Shown: positions 40,546 to 49,489 of the stretch, one piece after another
Layout of the letters: every line of letters begins with the position of its first letter
Numbering within the stretch: position 1 is the stretch's first letter
Source of the DNA: JAILLW01 sp045640525
GTDB lineage: Bacteria; Bacillota; Clostridia; Lachnospirales; Lachnospiraceae
Direction of reading: 5' to 3'
Length of the DNA: 50,585 bases
Assembly: GCA_045640525.1 (NCBI GenBank)
Contig: JAZUFE010000026.1
Coordinates: forward strand, 1-50,585
Notes under the pieces: generated by a model
The model's database searches: none
What the model was told of the DNA's origin: nothing
Seen by the model: the letters and a program-made list of their open reading frames with translations, nothing else
Program-made: the position numbers and the translations under genes

Positions 40546-41175
40546 ATGGAAAATCTATCAAGTATTGAATATTATTCTACATGTCCTGCTTGCGGAGCAG
40601 CCTCAGGTAATAAAGATGTATGTGAGTATTGCGGAGCATCCTTAATTAAGAAGAAAACTTTTCAAAAAAGTACAACCAATTCTTTGGAAGAACAGTTTGA
40701 GGAAGAGGATAGAAATATTCCCATGTTCAAAGGAAAAAGCTGTAACAAAGATACTTTTCTGTTATTGTTCTCATTAATATTCGGAGGATGTTTCTTAATT
40801 GTCCCGATAATTGCACTATCAATATTCTTATCCACAGGTTTAATGGAAATCTGGGTTTTGCCAATGATGTTGCTCTTTATGGTAATCGGTGCATGTTCGT
40901 TCATTCCGCTTATTCTTTCAACGGTACGCAGAAGTAAATGCAAAAATTCTCCGGTATTGCAGGGAATTGTCAGAGGATATGCGGATGGTTCCATAATAAT
41001 CAACGGAAAACCGGTACAAATGGTAAAGATACTTGTTAATCTTCCTTCCGGACCGAAGATAGCATTGATCAATTTGTCGGACAGTACCAAGCCTTATGTA
41101 GTCGGTTCATCAATCGGAATAAGGAATTATCAAAGGTATTTCTTAATAGAAGACAGTAGTCAATCATTTATGTAA
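40546..41175 (+). CDS. Zinc-ribbon membrane protein of unknown function
   Basis: About 209 residues. The N-terminus carries CPACGAASGNKDVCEYCGA, a four-Cys zinc ribbon. Two membrane helices follow (around FLLLFSLIFGGCFLIVPIIA and VLPMMLLFMVIGACSFIPLI). The C-terminal ~75 residues form a soluble domain (VRGYADGSIIINGKPVQMVK...). ATG 40546 has GGAGGT 7 bases upstream; a TTG 15 bases earlier in frame is part of that ribosome site. No family is recognised. Confidence 0.75.
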   Translation: MENLSSIEYYSTCPACGAASGNKDVCEYCGASLIKKKTFQKSTTNSLEEQFEEEDRNIPMFKGKSCNKDTFLLLFSLIFGGCFLIVPIIALSIFLSTGLMEIWVLPMMLLFMVIGACSFIPLILSTVRRSKCKNSPVLQGIVRGYADGSIIINGKPVQMVKILVNLPSGPKIALINLSDSTKPYVVGSSIGIRNYQRYFLIEDSSQSFM

Positions 41176-41198
41176 TTAAAAGAGTTATGTGTTTATAA

Positions 41199-41233
41199 AT
41201 ATGATTCGGGTTTAACTCGAGTCATATTTTTTT
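41199..41233 (+). terminator. Terminator before parA
   Basis: ATATGATTCGGG (41199-41210) pairs with CTCGAGTCATAT (41216-41227) over 12 bp with two G-U pairs, and is followed by TTTTTT. It separates the zinc-ribbon gene from the parAB operon. Confidence 0.8.
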
Positions 41234-41242
41234 AATATGCAA

Positions 41243-41271
41243 TGGAATATGACAGATTTTAGTGATATAAT
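41243..41271 (+). promoter_or_regulatory. Promoter of the parA operon
   Basis: TATAAT (41266-41271) is 17 bases from a weak -35 TGGAAT (41243-41248). Transcription would start about 55 bases before the parA ATG at 41333. Confidence 0.5.
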
Positions 41272-41332
41272 CATATGGCAATTATTTTGAGAGAAGAGTT
41301 AAAGCCCATAGAGAATATGTAAAGGAGAAATA

Positions 41333-42091
41333 ATGGGAAAAGTAATAGCTATCGCAAATCAAAAGGGCGGTGTAGGTAAGACCACCACTGCTATCAATCT
41401 TTCAGCATCTTTAGCTCAAAAAGGTAAAAAAGTTCTGGTAATTGATACAGATCCTCAGGGAAACACAACAAGTGGATTTGGTGTTGATAAGAATAATATA
41501 GAAAACACGGTTTATGAATTGATGTTGGGAGAATGTTCCATTAAAGAATGTATTATTCCCAATGTTTTTGAAAACGTTTCAATAATAGCTTCAAATGTTA
41601 ATTTGGCAGCTGCAGAAATCGAACTTATAGGTGTCGACAAGAAAGAGTTCATTCTTAGAAATGAAGTTGACTGGATAAAGGATGATTATGACTATATTAT
41701 GATTGATTGTCCTCCTTCTTTGAGCATGTTGACTATAAATGCCATGACAACAGCCGATTCGGTATTGGTTCCTATTCAATGTGAGTATTATGCATTGGAA
41801 GGATTGAGCCAATTGATTCACACCGTTAATCTTGTTAAGGAAAGACTTAGTCCAGACCTTGATATGGAAGGCGTTGTATTTACGATGTATGATTCCAGAA
41901 CCAATCTTTCCGAGCAGGTAGTTGAGAATGTTAAAGAAAATCTTTCTCATAAAGTATTTAAGACAATGATTCCCAGAAATATAAGATTAGCCGAGGCACC
42001 CAGTTACGGAATGCCGATTTGCGTATATGACGGAAAATCGGCAGGAGCAGAGGCTTATTTCAATCTGGCAGACGAAATCATTAATTCATAA
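41333..42091 (+). CDS. parA: Chromosome partitioning ATPase ParA (Soj)
   Basis: 252 residues. The deviant Walker A is KGGVGKTT (11-18), with switch motifs DTDPQGN and DCPPSLS. Its length and lack of an N-terminal HTH mark it as a chromosomal Soj. It acts on ParB-parS complexes to move and space origins and influences DnaA in related bacteria. AAAGGAG precedes the ATG, and parB starts 27 bases after its stop. Confidence 0.96.
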   Translation: MGKVIAIANQKGGVGKTTTAINLSASLAQKGKKVLVIDTDPQGNTTSGFGVDKNNIENTVYELMLGECSIKECIIPNVFENVSIIASNVNLAAAEIELIGVDKKEFILRNEVDWIKDDYDYIMIDCPPSLSMLTINAMTTADSVLVPIQCEYYALEGLSQLIHTVNLVKERLSPDLDMEGVVFTMYDSRTNLSEQVVENVKENLSHKVFKTMIPRNIRLAEAPSYGMPICVYDGKSAGAEAYFNLADEIINS

Positions 42092-42118
42092 CACACGTTA
42101 TCTAACAAGGAGATTCTT

Positions 42119-43033
42119 ATGGCAATTAAACGAGGATTGGGAAAGGGACTTGATTCAATCATTCCTTCAACAGCTACCAAAACAGCACCAAAAGCAGAGA
42201 ACAATTCGGTTTCCAAAGAAGGAACCAAAACCGGTGATGCCATTACAATGGTTAAAATCGGTAAGTTGAAAAATAACGAAGATCAGCCTCGTAAAAAGTT
42301 TGATGATGATGCAATAGAAGAATTATCTGAATCTATCAAGCAATACGGAATCATTACACCTTTAGTTGTTCAGGACAGAAAAACCTATTATGAAATAATT
42401 GCCGGTGAAAGAAGATGGCGTGCAGCCATGAAGGCCGGTCTTAAGGAAGTTCCGGTAATAATTAAAGATTATTCCGATTTGGAGATAGCTGAGATTTCTT
42501 TGATTGAAAATATTCAAAGAGAAGATTTGAATCCCATTGAAGAAGCTTTGGCATATAAGCGTTTGATAGAAGAATTCAAGTTGAAGCAGGATGAAGTTGC
42601 CGAAAGAGTATCAAAGAGCAGAACCGCAGTAACAAATTCGATGAGATTATTGAAATTGTCGACACAGGTTCAGCAAATGGTAATTGATGATCAGATATCT
42701 ACGGGACATGCGAGAGCTTTGATTTCCGTAGAAGATATGGATAAGCAATACGAGCTTGCTCAACAGGTGTTTGATGAAAAGCTTAGTGTAAGAGATGTAG
42801 AGAAACTTGTTAAGAATCTTGGTGTAACCAAAGTAAAGAAGTCAACCAAGACAGTAGATAAGAGTCTTCAGGCAATTTATGATGATATAACCGAGAAATT
42901 GAAGCAAAAGCTTAATACCAAGGTAAGTATTTCTCCTTCATCCAAAAACGATGGTTCGGGTAAATTGGAGATAGAATTTTATTCGCACGACGAATTGGAA
43001 AAGATAATGGATTTATTGAATAAAGCAAAGTAG
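42119..43033 (+). CDS. parB: Chromosome partitioning protein ParB (Spo0J)
   Basis: 304 residues. The CTP-binding ParB-N domain shows GERRWRAAMKAG and ENIQREDLNPIEEA; the helix-turn-helix (AERVSKSRTAVTNSMRLLK) recognises parS; the C-terminal dimer domain ends in DLLNKAK. It is expected to load at the two parS sites at 39030 and 39090, clamp DNA and recruit SMC. AAGGAG lies just before the ATG. Confidence 0.96.
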   Translation: MAIKRGLGKGLDSIIPSTATKTAPKAENNSVSKEGTKTGDAITMVKIGKLKNNEDQPRKKFDDDAIEELSESIKQYGIITPLVVQDRKTYYEIIAGERRWRAAMKAGLKEVPVIIKDYSDLEIAEISLIENIQREDLNPIEEALAYKRLIEEFKLKQDEVAERVSKSRTAVTNSMRLLKLSTQVQQMVIDDQISTGHARALISVEDMDKQYELAQQVFDEKLSVRDVEKLVKNLGVTKVKKSTKTVDKSLQAIYDDITEKLKQKLNTKVSISPSSKNDGSGKLEIEFYSHDELEKIMDLLNKAK

Positions 43034-43040
43034 GTAGAAG

Positions 43041-43574
43041 ATGGGAAGTACATTTTTATCAAATATAGGATTGGGAAATATTGATCTTGGAATAGTAATT
43101 CTTGCAATGATAGTGGTTTTGATAGTTATTTTGGTTATCACTATCATGAATTCGTTGAAAATAGGAAGATTCACCGCCAAATACGAATCCTTTATGAAAG
43201 GAAGATCTGCCAAAAGTCTTGAAGAAGAAATAGCTATGATGTTCGAAGAGAACAGAGCTATGAAGGCAGAGATAACTCAGAATAAGAGAGATATTAAGAG
43301 TATTTACAAGCAATTGTCCAAAGCATATCAAAAGCTCGGCTTCGTAAAGTATGATGCTTTTGAGCAGATGGGCGGCAAACTGAGTTTTTGTATTGTGATG
43401 CTTGATGAAGAAGACAACGGATTCTTACTTAATTCGGTTCATAGTAATGACAGCAACTATTCGTATGTTAAGCGAATTGTAGAAGGAAAGTGTAAGCAGG
43501 AACTCAGTGGCGAAGAACTTAGTGCATTAAATAAGGCTTTGCAGGGGGAAGCTAATGAAACTAATCAAGGTTAA
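43041..43574 (+). CDS. DUF4446 family membrane-anchored protein
   Basis: 177 residues. One membrane helix (LGIVILAMIVVLIVILVITI) near the N-terminus, then a coiled-coil region (KSLEEEIAMMFEENRAMKAE) and a compact C-terminal domain (KLGFVKYDAFEQMGGKLSFC). The order and KYDAF...GG..SF pattern match DUF4446, usually found next to parB in Clostridia. Its role is not known. AGGTAGAAG precedes the ATG; it overlaps the next gene by 20 bases. Confidence 0.85.
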   Translation: MGSTFLSNIGLGNIDLGIVILAMIVVLIVILVITIMNSLKIGRFTAKYESFMKGRSAKSLEEEIAMMFEENRAMKAEITQNKRDIKSIYKQLSKAYQKLGFVKYDAFEQMGGKLSFCIVMLDEEDNGFLLNSVHSNDSNYSYVKRIVEGKCKQELSGEELSALNKALQGEANETNQG

Positions 43575-44610
43575 TGAATTAAAAGGCGGAGAAATACTGG
43601 CCAAACCTATCATTACCACTGATTATAAGATTCTTCTGTCCGAGGAAACGGTATTGAGGGCGGAATATCTTGATAAACTTACGGAGTTGGGAATTTCGGA
43701 AGTTTATATTAAAGATAAAGACCACGTTCATGTACAGGAAGTAGTATTACTAAAATCCGAAGTCGAAGAATCGTTTAAGAAAAAAGTCAAAGAAGTTTTG
43801 GAAAAACATACATATTCCAATAACGAAGAATTGATACAGTTATCAACCACAGCAGATGGAATTATCAACAGCATATTAAGCGAAGATAAGGTGGTTGAAA
43901 GAATTTACGATATCAAAGAAAAAAGTGCCGATATATATGAGCATTCAATAGCATTGTGTTCATTGTCCACCATAACAGCACTTAAACTTAACTATTCTAA
44001 AGAACAGGTACACGATATCGGTGTCGGAAGTTTGTTACACGATTTAGGTTTAAGATATTTAACAATTCCTTATGAGAATCAGGAAATAGAATCCTTATCC
44101 AAAGTAGAAAAAGGGGAGTATATGAAACATCCTGTCTACGGCTATTCGGCAATTAAGGATGAAAGCTGGTTATCGGATATTTCCAAGGGTATTGTTCTTT
44201 ATCACCATGAATGTTTGGATGGAAGCGGATATCCGTTGCATGCAACTCAGTTTTCCAAAGAGGTTCAGGTTGTTACCGTTTGTGACACTTTTGATGAATT
44301 GATAAGCGGAATCGGAAGAAAAAGAGTTAAAGTCCGGGAAGCGGTTGAATATCTTCGTTCTTTTAAAGGAACAAGATATTGTACGGAAGCAGTAGATGCT
44401 TTACTTGCATTCACGGCAGTGTTTCCTGTAGGAAGCATGGTTCTGTTATCCGATGGAACTACGGGAAAGGTAGTCAGACAGAACAAAGATTTTTCCGACA
44501 GACCCGTGGTTTTGTTGAATAAGGACATTAGAGGAAATATAATACCCAGAGGAAAAGAAATTGATCTGGTTAAGGTAAATAATATTTTTATAGAAAAGGA
44601 GCTAGTGTAA
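43555..44610 (+). CDS. HD-GYP domain protein, likely c-di-GMP phosphodiesterase
   Basis: 351 residues. An N-terminal part of ~100 residues precedes the HD-GYP domain: LLHDLG (HD metal pair), HPVYGY, LYHHECLDGSGYP (the GYP motif) and CDTFDELISG. All metal-binding residues are present, so it should open cyclic di-GMP. A C-terminal segment (~290-351; VGSMVLLSDGTTGKVVRQNK) is the regulatory beta region seen in such proteins. AGGGGG is the ribosome site. It overlaps DUF4446, so it is co-translated with a partition-operon gene. Confidence 0.9.
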   Translation: MKLIKVNELKGGEILAKPIITTDYKILLSEETVLRAEYLDKLTELGISEVYIKDKDHVHVQEVVLLKSEVEESFKKKVKEVLEKHTYSNNEELIQLSTTADGIINSILSEDKVVERIYDIKEKSADIYEHSIALCSLSTITALKLNYSKEQVHDIGVGSLLHDLGLRYLTIPYENQEIESLSKVEKGEYMKHPVYGYSAIKDESWLSDISKGIVLYHHECLDGSGYPLHATQFSKEVQVVTVCDTFDELISGIGRKRVKVREAVEYLRSFKGTRYCTEAVDALLAFTAVFPVGSMVLLSDGTTGKVVRQNKDFSDRPVVLLNKDIRGNIIPRGKEIDLVKVNNIFIEKELV

Positions 44611-44613
44611 ATC

Positions 44614-45903
44614 ATGATTGATATTAAATTCTTAAGAGAGAACCCTGATGCGGTTAAGGAGAACATTAAGAAGAAATTTCAGGATGATAAATTGCCTTTG
44701 GTAGATGAAGTAATCGAATTGGATGCAGCTTCACGTGCGGCAAAGCAAGAAGCAGACGATCTTCGTAATAAGAAAAACGTAATTTCCAAAGAAATCGGAG
44801 CATTGATGGCTCAGGGCAAGAAAGAAGAGGCTCAGGCTAAAAAGGAAGAAGTTGCGGCATTTTCTAAGCGTCTTGTTGAACTTGAAGAAAAGGAAAAGGA
44901 ATATTCCGAAAAAGTTACCAAGATAATGATGGTTATTCCGAATATTATAGATCCTTCCGTTCCTATCGGAAAAGATGACAGTGAAAACGTTGAAGTAACC
45001 AAATACGGCGAGCCCGTTGTTCCGGAATTCGAGGTTCCGTATCATACGGACATTATGGAAAGATTTGACGGAATCGATATTGATGCGGCAGGTCGTGTTG
45101 CAGGAAACGGTTTCTACTATTTGATGGGTGATATTGCAAGATTACATTCGGCTATCATCAGCTACGCAAGAGACTTCATGATAGACAGAGGATTCACATA
45201 TTGTATACCTCCTTACATGATTCGTTCAAATGTAGTTACCGGTGTAATGAGTTTCGCAGAGATGGATGCAATGATGTATAAGATAGAAGGAGAGGATCTT
45301 TTCCTTATCGGTACATCGGAGCACTCAATGATAGGTAAGTTTATCGATCAGATAATACCCGAAGAGCAGTTGCCCAAGACTTTGACAAGTTATTCTCCTT
45401 GCTTCAGAAAGGAAAAAGGAGCACACGGTATTGAAGAAAGAGGCGTATACAGAATACATCAGTTCGAAAAGCAGGAAATGATAGTTGTTTGTAAGCCTGA
45501 AGATTCAAAGATGTGGTTTGATAAACTTTGGCAGAATACGGTTGATTTCTTCCGCACAATGGATATACCGGTCAGAACTTTGGAGTGTTGTTCCGGAGAT
45601 CTTGCCGATTTGAAGGTTAAGTCATTCGACGTTGAGGCATGGAGCCCTCGTCAGAAGAAGTATTTCGAGGTAGGAAGTTGTTCTAACCTTGGAGATGCAC
45701 AGGCAAGAAGACTTAAAATCAGAGTTCAGGCAGAAGACGGAAGCAAATATTATGCTCATACACTGAATAATACATGTGTTGCACCTCCGAGAATGTTGAT
45801 TGCATTCCTGGAAAACAATTTACAGGCTGACGGATCTGTTAAGATTCCAGAAGCATTACGTTCTTACATGGGTGGGAAAGAGATACTTGTTCCTACAAAA
45901 TAG
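44614..45903 (+). CDS. serS: Seryl-tRNA synthetase
   Basis: 429 residues. The N-terminal long coiled-coil arm (about 30-100) grips the long variable arm of tRNA-Ser. The class II core has motif 2 (CFRKEKGAHG) and motif 3 (NNTCVAPPRMLIAFLENN). It starts 4 bases after the HD-GYP stop, inside the same transcript, with AAGGAG before the ATG. No T-box leader is present, unlike many Firmicute serS genes, so it is not tRNA-regulated here by that means. Confidence 0.96.
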   Translation: MIDIKFLRENPDAVKENIKKKFQDDKLPLVDEVIELDAASRAAKQEADDLRNKKNVISKEIGALMAQGKKEEAQAKKEEVAAFSKRLVELEEKEKEYSEKVTKIMMVIPNIIDPSVPIGKDDSENVEVTKYGEPVVPEFEVPYHTDIMERFDGIDIDAAGRVAGNGFYYLMGDIARLHSAIISYARDFMIDRGFTYCIPPYMIRSNVVTGVMSFAEMDAMMYKIEGEDLFLIGTSEHSMIGKFIDQIIPEEQLPKTLTSYSPCFRKEKGAHGIEERGVYRIHQFEKQEMIVVCKPEDSKMWFDKLWQNTVDFFRTMDIPVRTLECCSGDLADLKVKSFDVEAWSPRQKKYFEVGSCSNLGDAQARRLKIRVQAEDGSKYYAHTLNNTCVAPPRMLIAFLENNLQADGSVKIPEALRSYMGGKEILVPTK

Positions 45904-45912
45904 GAGACTTTA

Positions 45913-46800
45913 ATGCACAAATTCATGCGTGCCATAGGCTTTAGTCAATTGAATAACCGAAAAGAAATTCAAAAGCTTGTCACGGATGTAATTGTGGAAG
46001 GACCGATTCGCTCATATACATCTTTAGATAATGATACCGTTGTTGCAACATTTTCCAGGGAAGTTGCTCCGGGAATAGGATTGACGGTTGTGGGAGAATT
46101 TGATGAAGATGATCAGTTTTCTTATGATTATTTTTATCCTTACGTTGAAGCAACGACCGTAAGTACCGAAGAGGATGTTACTATCGAAAGACATGCGGCT
46201 ACGGAAAGCTTCGCGGGAGTGTTTGAAGATGTTCGTATGGGAATAACGGTAATCTTCTATTTGCAGAATATGATTCCTTACATTAAAGCTTCAAGGTCCG
46301 AACAGCTTCCGATGCAGGGTGTAACTTTATCTTTGTCGGCATTGGCTTTGGATGGTACAATATTAATGCCACTTAAAAAAACGGCCAAAGATATCGTAAA
46401 TAATCATCAGGCCAGTAAATCCAGAGAAAAGCTTATTATGGCGGCTCGATTGGGTGATGAGGAAGCAATTGAGAATCTTACGCTCAATGATATGGATACG
46501 TATACAACGATAGCACAACAGATTCAAAAAGAGGATGTGTTTACGTTGGTTGATACATATTTTATGCCTTATGGTGTCGAATGTGACCAATATTCGGTTT
46601 TGGGAGAAATATTGGAATTCGAAGAAACACAAAACAGTATTACTCACGAGAAGCTTTATCATATGCAGATTTCATGCAATGATATGATAATGCAATTGTG
46701 TGTAAATAAAGATGACGTATTCGGAGAACCGGCTGTAGGTCGTAGGTTCAAAGGAAACGTTTGGTTACAGGGAAAAATCAATTTCCCGATGTCTTCTTAG
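45913..46800 (+). CDS. DUF3881 family protein
   Basis: 295 residues with the family opening MHKFMRAIGFSQLNNRKEIQ, matching DUF3881, a family mainly of Lachnospiraceae and relatives. No catalytic motif is visible. AGGAG lies before the ATG, 9 bases after serS. Its last codons and stop (TCT TCT TAG) form part of the acceptor stem of the tRNA-Arg gene, a 10-base overlap. Confidence 0.88.
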   Translation: MHKFMRAIGFSQLNNRKEIQKLVTDVIVEGPIRSYTSLDNDTVVATFSREVAPGIGLTVVGEFDEDDQFSYDYFYPYVEATTVSTEEDVTIERHAATESFAGVFEDVRMGITVIFYLQNMIPYIKASRSEQLPMQGVTLSLSALALDGTILMPLKKTAKDIVNNHQASKSREKLIMAARLGDEEAIENLTLNDMDTYTTIAQQIQKEDVFTLVDTYFMPYGVECDQYSVLGEILEFEETQNSITHEKLYHMQISCNDMIMQLCVNKDDVFGEPAVGRRFKGNVWLQGKINFPMSS

Positions 46801-46862
46801 TTAAATGGATATAACGGGTCCCTCCTAAGGATCAATTGGGGGTTCGATTCCCTCAGGAGACG
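46791..46862 (+). tRNA. tRNA-Arg (anticodon CCT)
   Basis: The 72-base cloverleaf is: acceptor GTCTTCT/AGGAGAC (one G-U pair), D arm GTTA-AATGGATA-TAAC, anticodon arm GGTCC-CTCCTAA-GGATC, a 4-base variable loop AATT, T arm GGGGG-TTCGATT-CCCTC, discriminator G. The loop places CCT at positions 34-36, reading AGG. Position 33 is T and the T loop starts TTC. CCA is not encoded. It overlaps the end of the DUF3881 gene and has no promoter of its own in the 100 bases before it that I can see, so it is probably cut out of the serS-DUF3881 transcript. Confidence 0.93.
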
Positions 46863-46886
46863 TTATCATTTTTAGTTGGAGAGAAT

Positions 46887-47951
46887 ATGTCTGGGCGAAT
46901 AATTCTAACCGGTGGCGGAACAGCAGGACATGTAACACCAAATCTGGCTTTGCTTCCATATCTAAAAGAGCAAGGCTTCGAAGTGGCCTACATAGGATCC
47001 TATAATTTCATTGAGAGTCGATTAATTCCCGAAGCAGGTATACCGTATCATGGAATATCAACGGGAATGTTCAGAAGATATAAGACGCTTAAGAATTTAA
47101 CGGACCCTTTTAAGGTTATCAAAGGAATTTTTCAAGCCAAAAAGATAATAAAGGAATTTAAGCCTGATGTCATTTTTTCAAAAGGTGGTTACGTGGGAGT
47201 TCCCGTAGCTTATGCGGCAAAGTTGTGTCGCGTTCCGGTAGTTTTGCACGAATCGGATATGACACCGGGACTTGCCAACAAACTGTGTCTTCCCATGGCT
47301 AAAAAAATATGCTGCAATTTTCCGGAGACACTTAAGCTGCTACCTGCAAAGAAGGCTGTGCTTACGGGTTCCCCAATAAGAACGGAACTTTTGACAGGCA
47401 ATGCAACTTTGGGTCGTCAGATGTGCGGATTCGTTGTGTCCAAACCATCGATTATGGTTATCGGAGGTTCCCTCGGAGCTGCTTCCGTTAATCAGGCAGT
47501 AAGGGAAGCTTTGCCACAACTGTTGAAAGATTTTCAGATTGTTCATATATGCGGAAAAGGCAAATTGGATGAATCACTGAACAAAACACAAGGATATGTT
47601 CAATTCGAATATATAACGGAAGGTTTGAATAATCTGTTTGCCATGGCTGATTTGGTTATTTCAAGAGCCGGCGCAAATTCAATTTGTGAAATACTTGCAC
47701 TTAAGAAGCCGAATCTCCTTATTCCGCTTTCGAAAGCTTCAAGAGGCGATCAGATACTGAATGCCAAGTCATTTGAAGCTCAGGGATATTCAATGGTTTT
47801 GGATGATGCCGAGTGCAATGCGGAGCATTTGGTAGAGAAGGTTACCGAGTTGTATTTCCTGCGTCAAACATATATCGATAACATGGAAAAGTCCGGTCAG
47901 ACGAATGCTATTAAGACCATTTTGGATGTAATAAACAAAGTAAAGAAATAA
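46887..47951 (+). CDS. murG: UDP-GlcNAc:lipid I GlcNAc transferase MurG
   Basis: 354 residues. GGGTAGHVTPNLAL near the N-terminus binds the lipid acceptor and GSLGAASVN with SRAGANSICE (residues ~190-270) binds UDP-GlcNAc. It makes lipid II at the inner face of the membrane for peptidoglycan. ATG 46887 is chosen because TTGGAG lies 6-7 bases upstream; the longer ORF would translate the tRNA. It sits away from other mur genes, next to the tRNA. Confidence 0.94.
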   Translation: MSGRIILTGGGTAGHVTPNLALLPYLKEQGFEVAYIGSYNFIESRLIPEAGIPYHGISTGMFRRYKTLKNLTDPFKVIKGIFQAKKIIKEFKPDVIFSKGGYVGVPVAYAAKLCRVPVVLHESDMTPGLANKLCLPMAKKICCNFPETLKLLPAKKAVLTGSPIRTELLTGNATLGRQMCGFVVSKPSIMVIGGSLGAASVNQAVREALPQLLKDFQIVHICGKGKLDESLNKTQGYVQFEYITEGLNNLFAMADLVISRAGANSICEILALKKPNLLIPLSKASRGDQILNAKSFEAQGYSMVLDDAECNAEHLVEKVTELYFLRQTYIDNMEKSGQTNAIKTILDVINKVKK

Positions 47952-47954
47952 TAA

Positions 47955-49469
47955 ATGCTGTTTAATTCCTATATTTTTATCTTCATATTTTTACCGGTTA
48001 CCCTTTTGGGATATTTCGGATTAAATCATTATAAGCGCTATGAGTTATCCAAACTGTTCTTGGCGCTTATGTCTTTGTGGTTCTATGCGTACTTTAACAC
48101 GTATTATTTGGCGGTTATTGTCGGTTCCATATTAGTTAATTACTTATTGAGTTTCATAATCAGTCGTTTTGAAAACAAAGAGAGCAGTCGTCCTGATTTG
48201 AGGCGAACTGTATTTTTGTTGACAGGTATCATTTTGAACCTGGCGGTTTTCATTTACTTTAAGTATCTTGATTTCATCATTGAAAACATAAACCTGCTTT
48301 TTAGTTCACATTTTAGATTGCATAACATACTTCTTCCTTTGGGAATCAGTTTCTTCACTTTCCAACAGTTATCGTTTGTGATTGACAGAGCAAGAGGAAA
48401 GGCCAAGCATTACGGTTTTATTAATTACATTACTTTCGTGACATTTTTCCCACAGCTCATAGCCGGTCCCATAGTTTTGTACGAAGAGATGATGCCGCAA
48501 TTTGAGGATATTGATAACAAAAAATTCAATTCCGATAATTTTTCGAAGGGCATAATGATGTTTGTAATGGGACTTTCAAAGAAAGTTCTTCTTGCGGATG
48601 TTTTGGCGGGAGTGGTTAATTATGGTTTCAGCCGGGCCTTATATTTGGATACAACCTCCACCTTGCTTATGATTTTGGCATATACCTTCCAAATATATTT
48701 TGATTTTTCGGGTTATTCCGATATGGCCATCGGACTTGGAAGGATGTTTAACATTAATCTTCCGGTTAACTTCAATTCTCCGTACAAGGCCTGTTCTGTT
48801 AAGGAATTATGGCAAAGATGGCATATCACGTTATCAAGATTTTTCATCAAATATGTCTATATACCGATGGGAGGTTCAAGAAGAGGAAGAGCCCGTACAC
48901 TGTTTAACATCTTTATGGTATTTTTCTTAAGCGGAATATGGCACGGAGCAAACTGGACTTATATAGCATGGGGAACCATGCAGGGCCTTTTGGTGGTTTT
49001 CGACAATTTGGGTATTATCGGTGTCAAAGGTTCCAATGATAAGATAGAGGCAAAGATAAAGATTCCCCGCTCAATAGGTTGGATTTTTACCTTCGGCTTT
49101 TTCAATTTGTCGTTGATTTTCTTCGGAAGCGACAGTATAGCTACAGCTTTGCAATTATTTAAAAATATATTTGCTTTCCACAATACAGGTTATCTTCCTA
49201 AATTGGCGGCCAATCTGAATATTCCCGAAACATACGTGATTTCGAAATTCATCGATATGAAGATGCCGCAGTACAACAATATGCTGTATGTAATTATTTT
49301 CATTGTTTTACTGATAATTTCGGCTTTGATAATCAGAGGAAAGAATGCAATGGAAATTACCGAAAGTTCGAAGTTTTCTACGAAAAGCGCATTGTGGGTA
49401 TCAGTATTGCTCGTATGGTGTATTATCAGCTTTTCGCAGGTAAGTACGTTTATATATTTCAATTTCTAA
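47955..49469 (+). CDS. MBOAT family O-acyltransferase (AlgI/DltB-like)
   Basis: 504 residues with about 11-12 membrane helices. The MBOAT histidine lies in SGIWHGANWTYIAWG (around residue 325); FQIYFDFSGYSDMAIGLGRM and WQRWHITLSRFF are the conserved flanks of this family. Such enzymes move an acyl group across the membrane onto an extracellular polysaccharide or teichoic acid. It begins 4 bases after murG, and an SGNH-like partner follows, the usual AlgI/AlgJ-type pairing. The acceptor sugar is unknown. Confidence 0.9.
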   Translation: MLFNSYIFIFIFLPVTLLGYFGLNHYKRYELSKLFLALMSLWFYAYFNTYYLAVIVGSILVNYLLSFIISRFENKESSRPDLRRTVFLLTGIILNLAVFIYFKYLDFIIENINLLFSSHFRLHNILLPLGISFFTFQQLSFVIDRARGKAKHYGFINYITFVTFFPQLIAGPIVLYEEMMPQFEDIDNKKFNSDNFSKGIMMFVMGLSKKVLLADVLAGVVNYGFSRALYLDTTSTLLMILAYTFQIYFDFSGYSDMAIGLGRMFNINLPVNFNSPYKACSVKELWQRWHITLSRFFIKYVYIPMGGSRRGRARTLFNIFMVFFLSGIWHGANWTYIAWGTMQGLLVVFDNLGIIGVKGSNDKIEAKIKIPRSIGWIFTFGFFNLSLIFFGSDSIATALQLFKNIFAFHNTGYLPKLAANLNIPETYVISKFIDMKMPQYNNMLYVIIFIVLLIISALIIRGKNAMEITESSKFSTKSALWVSVLLVWCIISFSQVSTFIYFNF

Positions 49470-49489
49470 GCGTATATGTTTGAGATTTT

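Noticed and set aside
46836..46886. Longer start for MurG
   Set aside because: The extra codons are the T arm and 3' end of the tRNA; MurG homology begins at 46887 with a good ribosome site.
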